Part shown: piece by piece, positions 22,380 through 33,008 of the stretch
Layout: every line of letters starts with the position of its first letter
Position numbering within the stretch: position 1 is the stretch's first letter
Source of the DNA: Leguminivora glycinivorella
Lineage: Eukaryota > Arthropoda > Insecta > Lepidoptera > Tortricidae
DNA: 64,000 nucleotides
Assembly (NCBI RefSeq): GCF_023078275.1
Contig: NC_062988.1
Location: 2,993,501 to 3,057,500, forward strand
Direction of reading: 5' to 3'
Notes under the pieces: generated by a model
What the model was told of the DNA's origin: nothing
Databases searched by the model: none
What the model saw: the letters and a program-made list of their open reading frames with translations, nothing else
Made by a program: the position numbers and the translations under genes

Positions 22380-23115
22380 TCGCATCCTATTGCGGATTTT
22401 CATTATCATTCGAACTGTGTATTTTGTTCATACTAAACAGAACTGTCGCCGCATACATCAGAATAATAGCGACCTCCTGACAATAGTCATACAAGGTGTA
22501 AACCTAATACGGGCGAATCTCTTAACGGTGGTGAGTATAGGACATAAGAAATGTAATTAGATAACTTTTACTTAGTTTATAATTATTACTTTTCATTCAT
22601 TGACTATCCTAATTTTACTTTACTGTCATTTTTATATATATATTTTTTTTATTTTTTTGTATAATGATTGCATGCTCATAGTTAGTTAATTAGTACTCGT
22701 ACAGTACAGTAAACAGAACTGTCGCCGCATACATCAGAATAATAGCGACCTCCTGACAATAGTCATACAAGGTGTAAACCTAATACGGGCGAATCTCTTA
22801 ACGGTGGTGAGTATAGGACATAAGAAATGTAATTAGATAACTTTTACTTAGTTTATAATTATTACTTTTCATTCATTGACTATCCTAATTTTACTTTACT
22901 GTCATTTTTATATATATATTTTTTTTATTTTTTTGTATAATGATTGCATGCTCATAGTTAGTTAATTAGTACTCGTACCTTCATGTACAAACTGTAAATA
23001 ATTTGCATGTTGATGTTATGTCGACGGGATACTGTGACTAAATATTTTACTTATAAGATCTTACTGTAACGTATTCATGCAAATAAATATTTCTATTCTA
23101 TTCTATTCTATTCTT
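22380..23115 (+). repeat. LINE 3' region with tandem 276-bp duplication and TATTC tail
   Basis: A segment of ~268 bp at 22435-22702 recurs at 22711-22978 (offset 276) with essentially no differences. The sequence then runs to a (TATTC)n tail at about 23090-23115, the sort of tail found on insect CR1/Jockey LINEs. No RT ORF is preserved. Confidence 0.75.
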
Positions 23116-23425
23116 AAAATTGAGATAAATGTTTTATCCATACAAAATAATTCGGCCCGCAATGTAACGAAAACACACTCGCGTTAAACGCTCGCTGATA
23201 GTTGTCATTGACTGTCATCGCCACCACGTTTACAGTACATTGCTGCTGGGGAATTTTTAAAAAAAATAATTATGGGGTCAAAATTAAGAGTAACTCAAAA
23301 ACACCTCCCAATTGATGATAACACTAATGAATTCTATGCCCGGTTTCATTAATCGCCCTTATTACGTTTAAAGGCTGTATATTTCTGGTCAGCCTTTAGT
23401 AACAACTCGCTTTCAACATTATTTT

Positions 23426-24035
23426 GGGTTCACTATTATCTGGCAGAAACTTTTTACTCATATATTTGATTCGTATCTTCGTTCTTGGCAGAAGTCAAGT
23501 TTGGCAGAAACACCTTACGCAGAATATGCTTTGGCACAAATTATTTCGCAGATTTTTGTAATACCGAATCGTCTGTTGTCATAATGTTGATGAGCATAAT
23601 AGTCCTCTAGTCGAACAATACATTTGCAGATAATATTTGTGCATAATATTTAGGCGGCATAAAGTTGTAATTTGATATTTGATAGCGAGTTGGATGTGCT
23701 GGGGATACAAGATACCTAACACTCCTCCGCGCTTCGCTCGTCGTCGTACCTAACGGTGACTCTGGGGCAGTTTTTCTTTTCTGATAGCGAGTAATAATTC
23801 TGCTAATGTAATATTATGCTATAAGATTATTATGGTACATACAATTATGCTAACCCAAAGTCGACCAAAGTAATGTTCTGTAAAACAATATTCTGCCAAA
23901 TGTATCTTATGCGTGGTAGTAATAATGCCAACTAAGTTTTCTGCAAAATTACCATTCGACCGAAAGTGTTTCTGCGAAACATGTTATGCGAAGTGTGTTT
24001 CGGACTAAAATTATTCTGTCAGATGAGGGTAACCC
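23426..24035. mobile_element. Foldback element of 15-bp periodic arrays, copy 1
   Basis: The ends are inverted: GGGTT..TCTGGCAGAA on the left, GGGTTACCCTCATCTGACAG read from the right. A 7-bp repeat ttatttt flanks it (23419-23425, 24036-24042). The left half contains GCAGAA/GCATAA/GCACAA words at 23488, 23504, 23519, 23534, 23548, 23594, 23626, 23641 and 23657, holding a ~15-bp register. The right half carries the reverse-complement words (TTATGC, TTCTGC). The centre (about 23670-23785) is unrelated unique sequence. No coding capacity is seen. Confidence 0.75.
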
Positions 24036-24303
24036 TTATTTTGCGGTAAACACATAGTACGGGCATTCCACGTACACTCAGCTTCCAGCCGCTCTGAATG
24101 GGCCCTGAATAGACCTAGGATTGAACACTAATTACCTATACACGCCCGACGACGTGTGAAATTAAAAAAAGACCGCGCATTTCACTCGCTGGTTAAAAGA
24201 CACATGTGGGTTTCCGTTGGATAAGGACCCTTATTGAAAAATATTGAAAGCTTTAGTGTGTAGTAAATTTGTGGAAGAAAGGACTTTACGGCAAGTTAAT
24301 AAA

Positions 24304-24920
24304 GGTTCCCCTTGTTTTGGCATAATTTTACAATCGAGAATTCTTTTTGGCATAATCTATATTGGCATAATTCACCTTTCGCATAATCTGTTATGGCATA
24401 GTATAGTTACGCATAATTTGTCTAGGCATATTTTTGTTTGTCCGAATATATTTCATGCATAAAGGTTATTCGCCGAATGGTTTTTATGCATAAATTATTT
24501 CTGCATAACATGGTTTAGTGGAAATTTACTACGCAGAATTTTTACTATAGGTAATACTACTATATTAATGTTGCAGTTCTAACCTAACCTAACCGAAATT
24601 CTTGACAAAATGTTTTATTTGTTGAGGACGCAGTTCTAACCTAACCAAACCGACTCTCTTAACAGCATTTAGTATGGGTGGATATTCTGATTTTAAGAAA
24701 TATGCCAAATACAATTATGCGAATTAATTTTATTCATAAAAATAATCGGCGTAAACAGAATTATGCGAACTTAATTTCGGACAATGTGTTATTCGTATTA
24801 TTTTCGATTATGACAAATAAGTTTTCTGCCAAATTAACATTCGGCGAAAATCGATTATGCGAAGTCTGTTATGCGAAAATCGTTTCGGACAATTAAAGTT
24901 ATGCCAAATAGAGGGAACCC
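24304..24920. mobile_element. Foldback element of 15-bp periodic arrays, copy 2, with 9-bp TSD
   Basis: Identical 9-mers gttaataaa lie at 24295-24303 and 24921-24929. The termini are inverted (GGTTCCC..TTTGGCATAA on both ends). The word GCATAA or a close variant recurs at 24320, 24350, 24365, 24381, 24396, 24411, 24426, 24457, 24488, 24503 and 24533, with weaker units filling the gaps, a 15-bp period. From about 24700 to 24903 the reverse complement recurs with the same period. Drosophila FB elements also have repeat-built inverted arms and 9-bp target duplications. The resemblance is structural, not by sequence. Confidence 0.8.
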
Positions 24921-25390
24921 GTTAATAAAATATGTATTAATATCTGATTAAAGAATCAATAAGGTCGCATTTATTAGAGAACATAGCTACACAGTGAAAA
25001 AACTATATTACTACATTAGCTTTTTCTTTGTGCTATTCAAAAGCAGTTTTATTATGCAATGTTATTTTAAGAGGACTAGTCATAACCTTATGCCTGAAGT
25101 ACGTTTTTGTAAATATAGAAAAATAAAGCAGAACATCTAGCCTTACTTATGCTTGCTTGTAAGGAATCTTATGATATACATATTATGTTGTGCGTCATAA
25201 AAATTACTTAATTGCCCTCAAAGATATTTAAGTTACGCTAGTCGCTGTTAATTATCAATATTTCATAATTATCTGCCTTTTTAACAGATGGTACATCTTT
25301 GTGATGTAATCGCTAGAAATCTAATTTTATATTACGCTCACCTAAAAACTTTAAACTGTAAGTTCATATCATCACCATTAGGATTAGGTA

Positions 25391-25540
25391 TAACGGCCCA
25401 GCCACGACATTGGTCTAAGCGCGACAGCGGTGAGCAGCAGCCATACGTGCGAATGAAAAGCCCCATCGCTGTGTCTCGCTCCAATGTATGGCCACCGCTC
25501 ACCGCTGTCGCGCTTAGACCAATGTCGTGGCTGAGCCGTA
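25391..25540. mobile_element. MITE with ~40-bp TIRs
   Basis: Left ACGGCCCAGCCACGACATTG and right CAATGTCGTGGCTGAGCCGT are inverted and continue through GCGCGACAGCGGTGAGC. The centre is CCATACGT..CCAATGTATGG. Confidence 0.85.
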
Positions 25541-25963
25541 ATAGTGACGCGTATTTAGGAAATATCGAACATCCAAAAAAACGTTATAAAATGTGCATTA
25601 ATTTTTGTACACCTGACTTTCTCAAAGTGCACATCAGAAGTAATCAACATTTTCATACTTAACTGAATATTAGGGCTGCATCCCACTCATAAAGGCGTTA
25701 TCACACCAGCGTTGCCAGGCTACCCCCTTCGCACGTGTCACCATAATTACACGTGAGATGAGCAATTTGGAAGGATTAGCCATTTTAATCTTATCGTTTG
25801 GGGTAAAATTGAGTGATAGGTTTAATATAAAACGGTGTTTTAACTGGTGTGCAATCAGCTTTAGACTGTATGACAAAATCGAACTTGTAGCTTGAGTAAT
25901 AAGGTTGCCTGGGAGACTAATGTTTGGGTAGTAAGGGTGGCTTTGAAAAGGACGACCTAACGC

Positions 25964-26017
25964 GAAGTTGAACTTCATTAAAGTTACATTAATGTAACTT
26001 TAATGAAGTTCAACTTC
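25964..26017. repeat. Perfect 54-bp palindrome
   Basis: The two 27-bp halves are exact reverse complements with no spacer; the centre is at 25990/25991 (ACATT|AATGT). It directly abuts the hairpin at 26015-26266, sharing three bases. Confidence 0.93.
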
Positions 26018-26266
26018 ACAAACTCACGATTTTACTTTGCGAGAGAAATACCCCAATTAGATCCTTGAATCCTAGAGTTCTATTTTTTAATCAATGGTTC
26101 CTCTTAAAGTTCGATAAACTTTACCTACCCAAGTACTTTATGACAAGTTTCGTTAACGAAAGTTTATCGAACTTTAAGAGGAACCATTGATTAAAAAATA
26201 GAACTCTAGGATTCAAGGATCTAATTGGGGTATTTCTCTCGCAAAGTAAAATCGTGAGTTTGTGAA
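26015..26266. repeat. Perfect hairpin, 108-bp arms and 36-bp loop
   Basis: Arms 26015-26122 and 26159-26266 are exact reverse complements by eye. The loop is 26123-26158. Such perfection implies a very recent origin or gene conversion. No clear target duplication is seen. In an ANKS1 pre-mRNA it would fold into a long double strand. Confidence 0.93.
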
Positions 26267-26552
26267 ACTATAATAAGAGCAACTTACACTTTCTAAGAGT
26301 TAGCCAGAAAACCTGGGTTTACCGTTCGGATAGTACAACTCTGGGGATAACGTTACACCCGAGTTAGTTGGCTAAACCTGGATCGAACAAGTTGTCCTAA
26401 TTAGGACCACTTGACAATTAAATACGTTATACGTTATTTCCAATATGACTTGGAACTCCGGTTGCCGTTTAAGAAGTTAAACACTCTTACGGTAGATGTC
26501 GCTACGGGTCCCATTGACCTTAGTAGTGGAAAATTTCGCTGGCTTGGTTGAA

Positions 26553-26625
26553 GTCTTGGTGGCTCAGTTGGCAGAGCGCTGGAGTATCTATCCAGAGGCC
26601 GTGAGTTCAAGTCTCACCCAAGGCA
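26553..26625 (+). tRNA. tRNA-like cloverleaf, anticodon ATC (probably SINE head)
   Basis: All four stems form over 73 nt: acceptor GTCTTGG/CCAAGGC with one G-T pair, D stem GCTC/GAGC, anticodon stem CTGGA/TCCAG with loop GTATCTA, and T stem GTGAG/CTCAC with loop TTCAAGT. The discriminator base is A. The anticodon at 26586-26588 is ATC, which would read the Asp codon GAT; the usual tRNA-Asp anticodon is GTC. The surrounding sequence looks repetitive, so a tRNA-derived repeat is more likely than a working gene. Boxes A and B look intact. Confidence 0.6.
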
Positions 26626-26759
26626 GACATTTTCACTTTTAAATTTATTCTAAGCCTAGTGGCATCGATTGCAGACGTTTCTGCTAATCAGAAGTTAAAA
26701 TTAAATACGTGTCAGATAATCGACGCTGTTTCTACTGGCGTACGTTGTATGTTAGACAG

Positions 26760-26934
26760 GTACAGATGTAGTGCGAAAAGGGTTTCCTTCGTATTTTTCC
26801 GGAAACGTTCGTATTTGTCATGCTAGTTCAGTCAATGTCAGTACATCTTGTACTGAGACTGACTGAAATAGCATGACACGTTCGGACGTTTCCGTAACAA
26901 AACGAAGGCAAATCTTTCCGCACTACATCTGTAC
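26760..26934. mobile_element. 175-bp foldback element next to the tRNA-like repeat
   Basis: Ends GTACAGATGTAGTGCG and CGCACTACATCTGTAC are exact inverses, with further pairing CATGCTA..AGTC in the middle. Confidence 0.85.
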
Positions 26935-27179
26935 ATAGGTACACTATATTATATGATACTAGGTCGTACTGATGTGCCGACGGAAAGTTTCCAAAATTCT
27001 GAAATTTTCACATAGAAAAACTTCGGAAACTTTCCATACTTTGTACGGACAATTGTATGGACGGTAACTTTCCATATCATAAATTTAAATTCCCTTTATT
27101 TTTCGTGAAAGTTTCGTGAACTTTTCAAGAAATTTAAGATTTTTTTGTAAAGTTTCCGCAACTTGCACATCACTACTAG

Positions 27180-28239
27180 GGCGCATGTGAGATCAGCAGT
27201 ACTATCAGTAGCAGCGATTTATTATTAGGTCAAACTCATTCGTAATATACTAGATAAAACTGTCTGAACATATTCTGTGTCGTTCATACACACAAGAATT
27301 AGCATTCAATTGAATACTTAATATGAATTAAATTAATGTTAAATTGTACGTACTCGTATATACTAAAACCAAACCGATTTCATTTGGTACATAACTCTTA
27401 TATCTTTATATCAAGAACAATTGATACATGCCTATTGTTTTATTTTTAACTACAAGCTGAAACTATTCAACTGGAAGGGGGGGGAAGGTCCATTTTTTCT
27501 ATGTTTTACAATGTTATAAATGGCACGCGTGTCGTCGATACATGTGGAACTCAGCAATAGTGTAATAATACTAATAATGGACAAAATAGATCAGTTACAA
27601 TTGCCCCCCAGTCGGGATTTGCCCCGCTGTACCTTATCAAATTATTTTATTCGACTGATCAAACTTTATGGTAAATTAGGTTTGTCATTTTAATGTGTTA
27701 ATTAAATTAATAATATGAGCGAAAATTGAAGCTAAATCAATATCAAATAAGATAAATAGGTACGTTATTAATCTCGAAATACCGCTCCTGGATTTTTATT
27801 TTAAAAGCGACCCAGTTACGCTTACTGCATATGAAATGATTACGTTTTATATCCATAATAAAAACACGTAACATCTTACTGTAATGGAATATTAAACCAG
27901 ATTATTTTTGTACACTTTTAACCGCCTCTGTTCATAATTTTATTGCAGTGTTGACAATATTAAACAACATTTATATGCAACTATGTCAAACAACAATACC
28001 GCACTTATGCAAGAAATTGAAGAACGAAATGTTGTTTGTACATGCTTTTTTCCAATAAAGAGGTGTTTGTATTTTTTTTTAGGTTTTGTTAGTATTTATA
28101 ACGACATCTTTAATTATATTGCATTATTTTCAAGAATTAAGCGATTAGTTCAATTACCAATAACTATTTAAGCGTAGGCATGGCGGCGTAATATTACGTA
28201 ATCAAGTATTTACCTAGAAACTATGATCATCTATATCTA
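27180..28239. other. ANKS1 intron segment without supported features
   Basis: AT-rich. A frame at 27983-28171 begins MSNNNTALMQEIEERN but dissolves into an AT-rich hydrophobic run, so I do not call it. Confidence 0.45.
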
Positions 28240-28435
28240 TGATCCCGGTAAGGGCATTTATTTGTGTGATGAGCACAGATATTTGTTCTTGAGTCATGGA
28301 TGTTTTCTATAATTGAATATTGGAATTATATATATCGTTGTCTGAGTACCTGAACCAAGCATCTTGAGCTTCTAGGGATTAATAATCTGTGTAACAATGT
28401 CCTAAATATTTATTTATTTATTTATTTATTTATCA
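28240..28435 (+). repeat. SINE body (head mostly lost) with TTTA tail
   Basis: ATCCCGGTAAGGGCATTTAT, then TGTGATGAGCACAGATATTT and ATATATCGTTGTCTGAGTAC match the 230-432 element in sequence order. It ends in a TTTA repeat. A further piece of the head (minus strand) is at 29029-29078. Confidence 0.6.
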
Positions 28436-28777
28436 TAATGCGTAAATCCTTCTACATGTACATTTATAGTTTGTTTGATAATTATATGGAACCTACAGTC
28501 TGATTTTACGACCAACATCTAATAGAAGTCTAGATCATATGCAAAATTATCTTTATAAATGGACAAAAATGTGTCCTTGATCAGAAAAGGGTCACTTTGC
28601 TCTCCCAGTAGGGAAGAAAAGCCCCCATTTAAAAAATGGTGACGTGAAAAGTATCAAACACTCGTTCAAGTGTCATCACCCTGTCATCTGTCATTGTGTA
28701 GTATCTAAGCAACTCCCTCGCGGATATCCTCTTTACCACGGCGTCCACGATTGAACAGCCGACCTAGCCGAATGACA

Positions 28778-29228
28778 ATGACGCTAGACGCCGATCGAAA
28801 CGCAGTCTGTCTCTGTCGCGCCAACACGGAAGAGCGATAGAGATAGGTAGCTACGAAAACGATATCGTGAGCTTGTCACTATGGGTGCTAAGTTTGACGA
28901 CATACATTTTGATAAAAATTGAAAGGCTGATATCCATGATGCTGAGCAACATCCACTAGGTTTCCCAAAATGTCCTCATCAGTTTGTATGAAATTCCCTT
29001 TTTGTTACCAGATTTCTATACATTTTCGCGGCTTAGCAGGCAGGGTCACTACCGACTGAGCCAGACCGGTCGTCAATTGCCAATTCGTTGCCTATCCTAT
29101 ACAATGACGCTAGACGCCGATTGAAACGCAGTCTGTCTCTGTCGCGCCAACACGGAAGAGCGATAGAGATAGGTAGCTACGAAAACGATATCGTGAGCGT
29201 TTATGTGCATTTGGCTACGTACCCTGAT
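28778..29228. repeat. Two near-identical family D pieces as a direct repeat
   Basis: 28778-28875 and 29102-29199 agree over ~98 bp with one visible difference (CGATCGAA versus CGATTGAA). A SINE head fragment (29029-29078) lies between them. Confidence 0.8.
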
Positions 29229-29447
29229 CGCCATCTTTAATGGCCGCCACTTGCAATTCAACGATACCACTTTAGGTGCGCCATTTTATAGGACATTGCA
29301 CTGTGATGAATCTAGACTGGGCTTCAATGAACTATTTCGTTGCCTATCCTATACAAGCAAGCATTAAGTCCACCGTTTGTCGCACCGTTTTCCCGTGCAA
29401 GATGGACAAACAGACACACACACTTTCCCATTTATAATATTAAAACT

Positions 29448-29628
29448 AGCTTTTGCCCGTGGCTTTGCTCGCGTTAGAAAGAGACAGAAAGTAGCCTGTG
29501 TCACTCTCCATCCCATCCCTTCAAATATCTCCACTTAAAAAATCACGCCAATTCGTCGCTCCGTTTTGGGGTGAAAGACGGACAAACAAACAGTCATACA
29601 CACTTTCCCATTTATAATATTAGTATGG
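29448..29628 (+). repeat. Dispersed repeat family A, copy 3 (with a fragment just before)
   Basis: It starts CTAGCTTTTGCCCGTGGC and ends ATTAGTATGGA. A truncated end of another copy lies directly upstream at 29383-29442. Confidence 0.8.
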
Positions 29629-30524
29629 ATATATAAGTAATAAGTATAAGTATGGATTAATAAAAGTAAATAAGAAACTGTACAACTAACAATTGCCAAT
29701 TTCATTATCATTCCTTCAACACCAACGTCATATTATCATTGCACTATATTTAATGTAACCCCTTTAATGCCACCGTCACGTATTTCGACTAGGTATTTTG
29801 ACCAGAATAGCATTGTCTATGCGTTTCGTATGCTGTCCACGGCATTGGACGGACGCGGTACGTACGAATGTTATTGCATTTTAAGTTATGGGTTATGGTT
29901 TCCCATGGGGTTTCCTTATTTGATAGTCACGCCAGGTTTATTGTAGATTTTAATAACGATAATGCTTTATTACTCTCTTGGTGCAAGTATGGGAAAAGGC
30001 TACTGTGGTACTCTTAACATATTAGGTTTAACACGTCGTCGGTTTCACGTGTTTTACTATAGAAAGTTACATATTAAATGAACCCTAGTATCATTGAAGT
30101 GGGCTGTTACATTTCTGTGTGACACCTTTTAATTGAACTTTAATGTGTATTATGATATTATGTAAAAACTTCTAAAAATTAAAAGGTATCACACATGTAT
30201 TATGATATTATGTAAAAACTTCTAAATCCTTTTTAAATTGCAAAGATGGTGTTTTTTATATTCTAATAGGTAGGTATATATATACAGTTGAGTATCAATA
30301 ACATTCCTAATATTTGAAAACTCTTACTAGAGTTTTGTCATACAAGGACGTACATGGTACATTTTTAACACTAACTTAGGTAATCTAGGGTGACAAAACA
30401 TCCAAAATTATCAAAATTGCCGAGTGTCACGCAACTATATCCGAGCTAACGTTGACTGAATCTATAATCAAGTAAAAGTATACACTGAAAATCTCGTTTC
30501 GATCAGCACAACAAAATCACTCAC

Positions 30525-30908
30525 CAATGAATTGAGATCAGCATTCAAATCCTCCATATGATTCGCCGGCCCATTCTGTTCACCCGACACCGAAGCCAAG
30601 ATCCTCTTCCTATGTCCCGCCTTCTGGATCTCGAGCACTGCTGTCAGCTCCACCTCCCAAATCCTCCTCACCCGATCCATATCCACATACAAATGCTTCC
30701 TAAACGTATCACTATATATCTCTAGATTTATATTCCTTAACCATTCTTCTACGGATTCGTTTTGGTTTTTACTTATATTATTGTTATTATAATTATTGCT
30801 TATTTCAGTTATTTTAAGAGGTAATTGTTTCGCTGACTCTAATATTCTTTGTCTATCGCTCTCTTCTATTCCCATTTCTCGGAGGTCGTTCTCGTCTAGG
30901 ATACCGTT
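30525..30908 (-). CDS. Anks1: ANKS1 exon: end of SAM1 and complete SAM2
   Basis: The acceptor is TTCTTTTGCAG before 30908 and the donor GTGAGT starts at 30524. The exon holds 128 codons in phase 0. Codons 1-33 finish SAM1 (NGILDENDLREMGI then RQRILESAKQL, the classic L-x2-MGI-x6-RIL helix 5). An Asn-rich spacer (NNYNNNNISKN) follows. Codons 52-109 form SAM2, from SVEEWLRNINLEIYSDTF to IWEVELTAVLEIQKAGHRKR and ILASVSG. The Asn-rich spacer is specific to this lineage as far as can be judged. The exon ends in DLNADLNSL and joins in frame to KNNIKQLKED. Confidence 0.92.
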
Positions 30909-31181
30909 CTGCAAAAGAAAGAAACTGTTAGAAATCTGTAACGTTTATGTAACAAAAGTTTTTGTTTGTCCTCTTAGAATATTTCTTGTGGTAAATAAAT
31001 TTTGGTTTTGTCATATAGACTGTACCTACGTATGAAAACCTGCCACCCTATTGCTAATTATATTTATTTTAATTTCAAATGTTAAATTGGCCTTAACTGA
31101 TCGCAGTTAGATAAAGTCGCAAAATTAGGTTTGAAATTTGCAATTTTCAACCTACTTCAAAATAAAATAGACAATATGGAC

Positions 31182-31440
31182 ATAATTAATTGAAATACGG
31201 TTGTACTCACGTTATTATATCGCTATTGCTGCGACATGTTTCGGGCCAATTCGGAGGCCCCTCTTCAGGCGTATAGGAGCTCACGCGACGGCTAGACTCC
31301 GCAAACCGCTCCTATACGCCTGAAGAGGGGCCTCCGAATTGGCCCGAAACATGTCGCAGCAATACAGCAATTCCCGTCAACTTTGTACAATGCCACGTCA
31401 GCAAATTTTAATTGATCCTATTTTGTTACCAACATTTAGT
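31182..31440 (+). repeat. Inverted flank copy with an inserted hairpin (left of RLE ORF)
   Basis: Plus-strand 31182-31227 is the reverse complement of 32971-33016. Plus-strand 31363-31388 matches the reverse complement of 32944-32970. The right copy is contiguous at that junction, while the left one is split by a hairpin at 31228-31362. Weaker similarity continues to about 31440. The two flanks face each other around the RLE ORF. Confidence 0.8.
31226..31363. repeat. Hairpin element inserted in the left flank copy
   Basis: The outer arms of about 57 bp (from TTGCTGCGACATG to GGAGC and back) are nearly perfectly inverted around a central ~24-bp loop. The homologous right flank at 32970/32971 shows the uninterrupted sequence, so this is an insertion of about 135 bp. 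The core CCAATTCGGAGGCCCCTCTT is a palindrome arm seen in other repeats of this type, as I recall them from Lepidoptera. Confidence 0.8.
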
Positions 31441-31658
31441 AATATAATTCGACTTTCGTAAGATATATACAGGATAATTGTTATAATTAAGAAAATATAG
31501 ATACTAGAGAACCTTAATGACGAAATAAAACTTAATAAAATCTCAATTCATCAACAAAATCTAAAGATAAAAATTTATTGAGAAACAAACATCATAACAA
31601 CTATAAATAAGCTTAGAAATAATAATAAATAAAATAAATTAGATTAAATTAAAATAAC

Positions 31659-33008
31659 TTATAAATAAAAAACCTCGCCCAAGTCGCTGCCACCGGGCAG
31701 TGTGCCCAGAAGGCTGGCCGCATTGCCACGTTGGATGGCAATGCTAATGCGTTGAGCAAAATATTGGCCAGCCCTCTGGTCACCTGTAACGTCAATAAGG
31801 CGCGCCGCTAGTTCCTTGTACATCTGACGCGCGCTTGGCCCCCATGGCCCCAGTGTTTCCACACCAAACGCCGCAAAAATGTAACTGCTGCCAAGGGTAG
31901 CATATTTGCGGCGCTTGAGGTCTTCGGCCGCAGACGCCGCATGACCAGCACCACCGCTGGTGCCCTGAAGATGGGACGGCGCAAGTGTGTCAACACACGT
32001 GGCATCCCAAACCAGAGGCCGACCCAACTTCCAAGGCACCAGAGTCATACCGTCGGGCCTCTTGCCATCGTCCCTTGCCAGGCCGACTGGCTCAAGGATG
32101 GCTGGGACTTTGACACTGACAAAGGCCCTTCGGATGATATCGTTGATGCCGGCATGTTGGGGTATGCGGCCGGCGCTTCTGCCACAGGAGAGCCCATGAT
32201 GCCCATGGCTATCTACCATGGTACCACAGCGGCAGCGATGGGGGACGTTAGTTGTAATCCCCAGACGCAAACATGTCGCCAGTCGGAAGGTGGAGTTGTC
32301 GAGTAAGGTGCCTATGGATGGTGAGGGTACTGCTTGCAACCACAGGCCCGACTCCCACTCCGCAGTGGCAAGAAGACGAGCTCGCTCTGCCGAGCTAGTT
32401 GACGTATCAACAAGACTATTCCGTACTAGACGGCAGAGCGGCTCGTCCCACTGCCTCTGCGAGCAGAGATTGTCAGGCGGATCTGCGTTGCCACAGGTTA
32501 GTAGCCATACGTTCTTGGCCTCGGTGCAATGGGCTGCCTCTATGGTGCCGAGAGAAGGAGTTAATATGCTCTCAATCAAGGTTTGAGCACTGTGCACCGA
32601 GGATAAGAAAGCTGGGAGCGAAACACTAGAAATTTTGCGGATGCCCAGGCCACCGTGCCGAACTGGCAGAGTAGCCTGGGTCCAAGACCTTTCTTCGAAA
32701 CGAATATTAAAAACAGATGACAGAGTGTCCTCAATTAGCGAGTCTAATTTGAGAAGTAGACTAGGATGCTTCCAAAGGTGACTGCAGCGGAGAACGTACG
32801 TCAATTTGGGCACAAATAGGCAGTGTCGTATAATGGAGTAGGTAGTGTGCATATTAATGTTTAAAAGACGGTCCGAAATAGATCTGAAATTCTTGGTAAC
32901 AAAATAGGAATTAATAAAAACAAATTTAACTTTTCCCTTAATTTTTGTACAAAGTTGACGGGAATTGCTGAATAGCGATATAATAACGTGAGTACAACCG
33001 TATTTCAA
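31659..33008 (-). CDS. C-terminal part of an RLE-type non-LTR retrotransposon protein
   Basis: The 449-codon open frame has no confident start (the upstream end is a TTG). Residues ~50-150 look like an RT thumb (IIRHCLFVPKLTYVLR, ATLPVRHGGLGIR). Residues 259-275 carry a CCHC cluster, CRCGTMVDSHGHHGLSC. Residues ~317-340 have KRPDG followed by PLVWDATCVD, the PD..D arrangement of restriction-like endonucleases in R2-group non-LTR elements. QRISIAIQRGNAASLLGT closes the conserved part. The catalytic RT core is absent, so it is a 5'-truncated or captured fragment. It lies antisense-free, on the same strand as ANKS1, in the intron between the two SAM1 exons. Clade (R2- or Utopia-like) is inferred only. 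Confidence 0.72.
   Translation of the reverse strand: MKYGCTHVIISLFSNSRQLCTKIKGKVKFVFINSYFVTKNFRSISDRLLNINMHTTYSIIRHCLFVPKLTYVLRCSHLWKHPSLLLKLDSLIEDTLSSVFNIRFEERSWTQATLPVRHGGLGIRKISSVSLPAFLSSVHSAQTLIESILTPSLGTIEAAHCTEAKNVWLLTCGNADPPDNLCSQRQWDEPLCRLVRNSLVDTSTSSAERARLLATAEWESGLWLQAVPSPSIGTLLDNSTFRLATCLRLGITTNVPHRCRCGTMVDSHGHHGLSCGRSAGRIPQHAGINDIIRRAFVSVKVPAILEPVGLARDDGKRPDGMTLVPWKLGRPLVWDATCVDTLAPSHLQGTSGGAGHAASAAEDLKRRKYATLGSSYIFAAFGVETLGPWGPSARQMYKELAARLIDVTGDQRAGQYFAQRISIAIQRGNAASLLGTLPGGSDLGEVFYL

Noticed and set aside
31941..32629. Several 65-122-codon plus-strand frames opposite the RLE ORF
   Set aside because: They are complements of the GC-richer coding DNA of the 31659-33008 frame, with no domain of their own.
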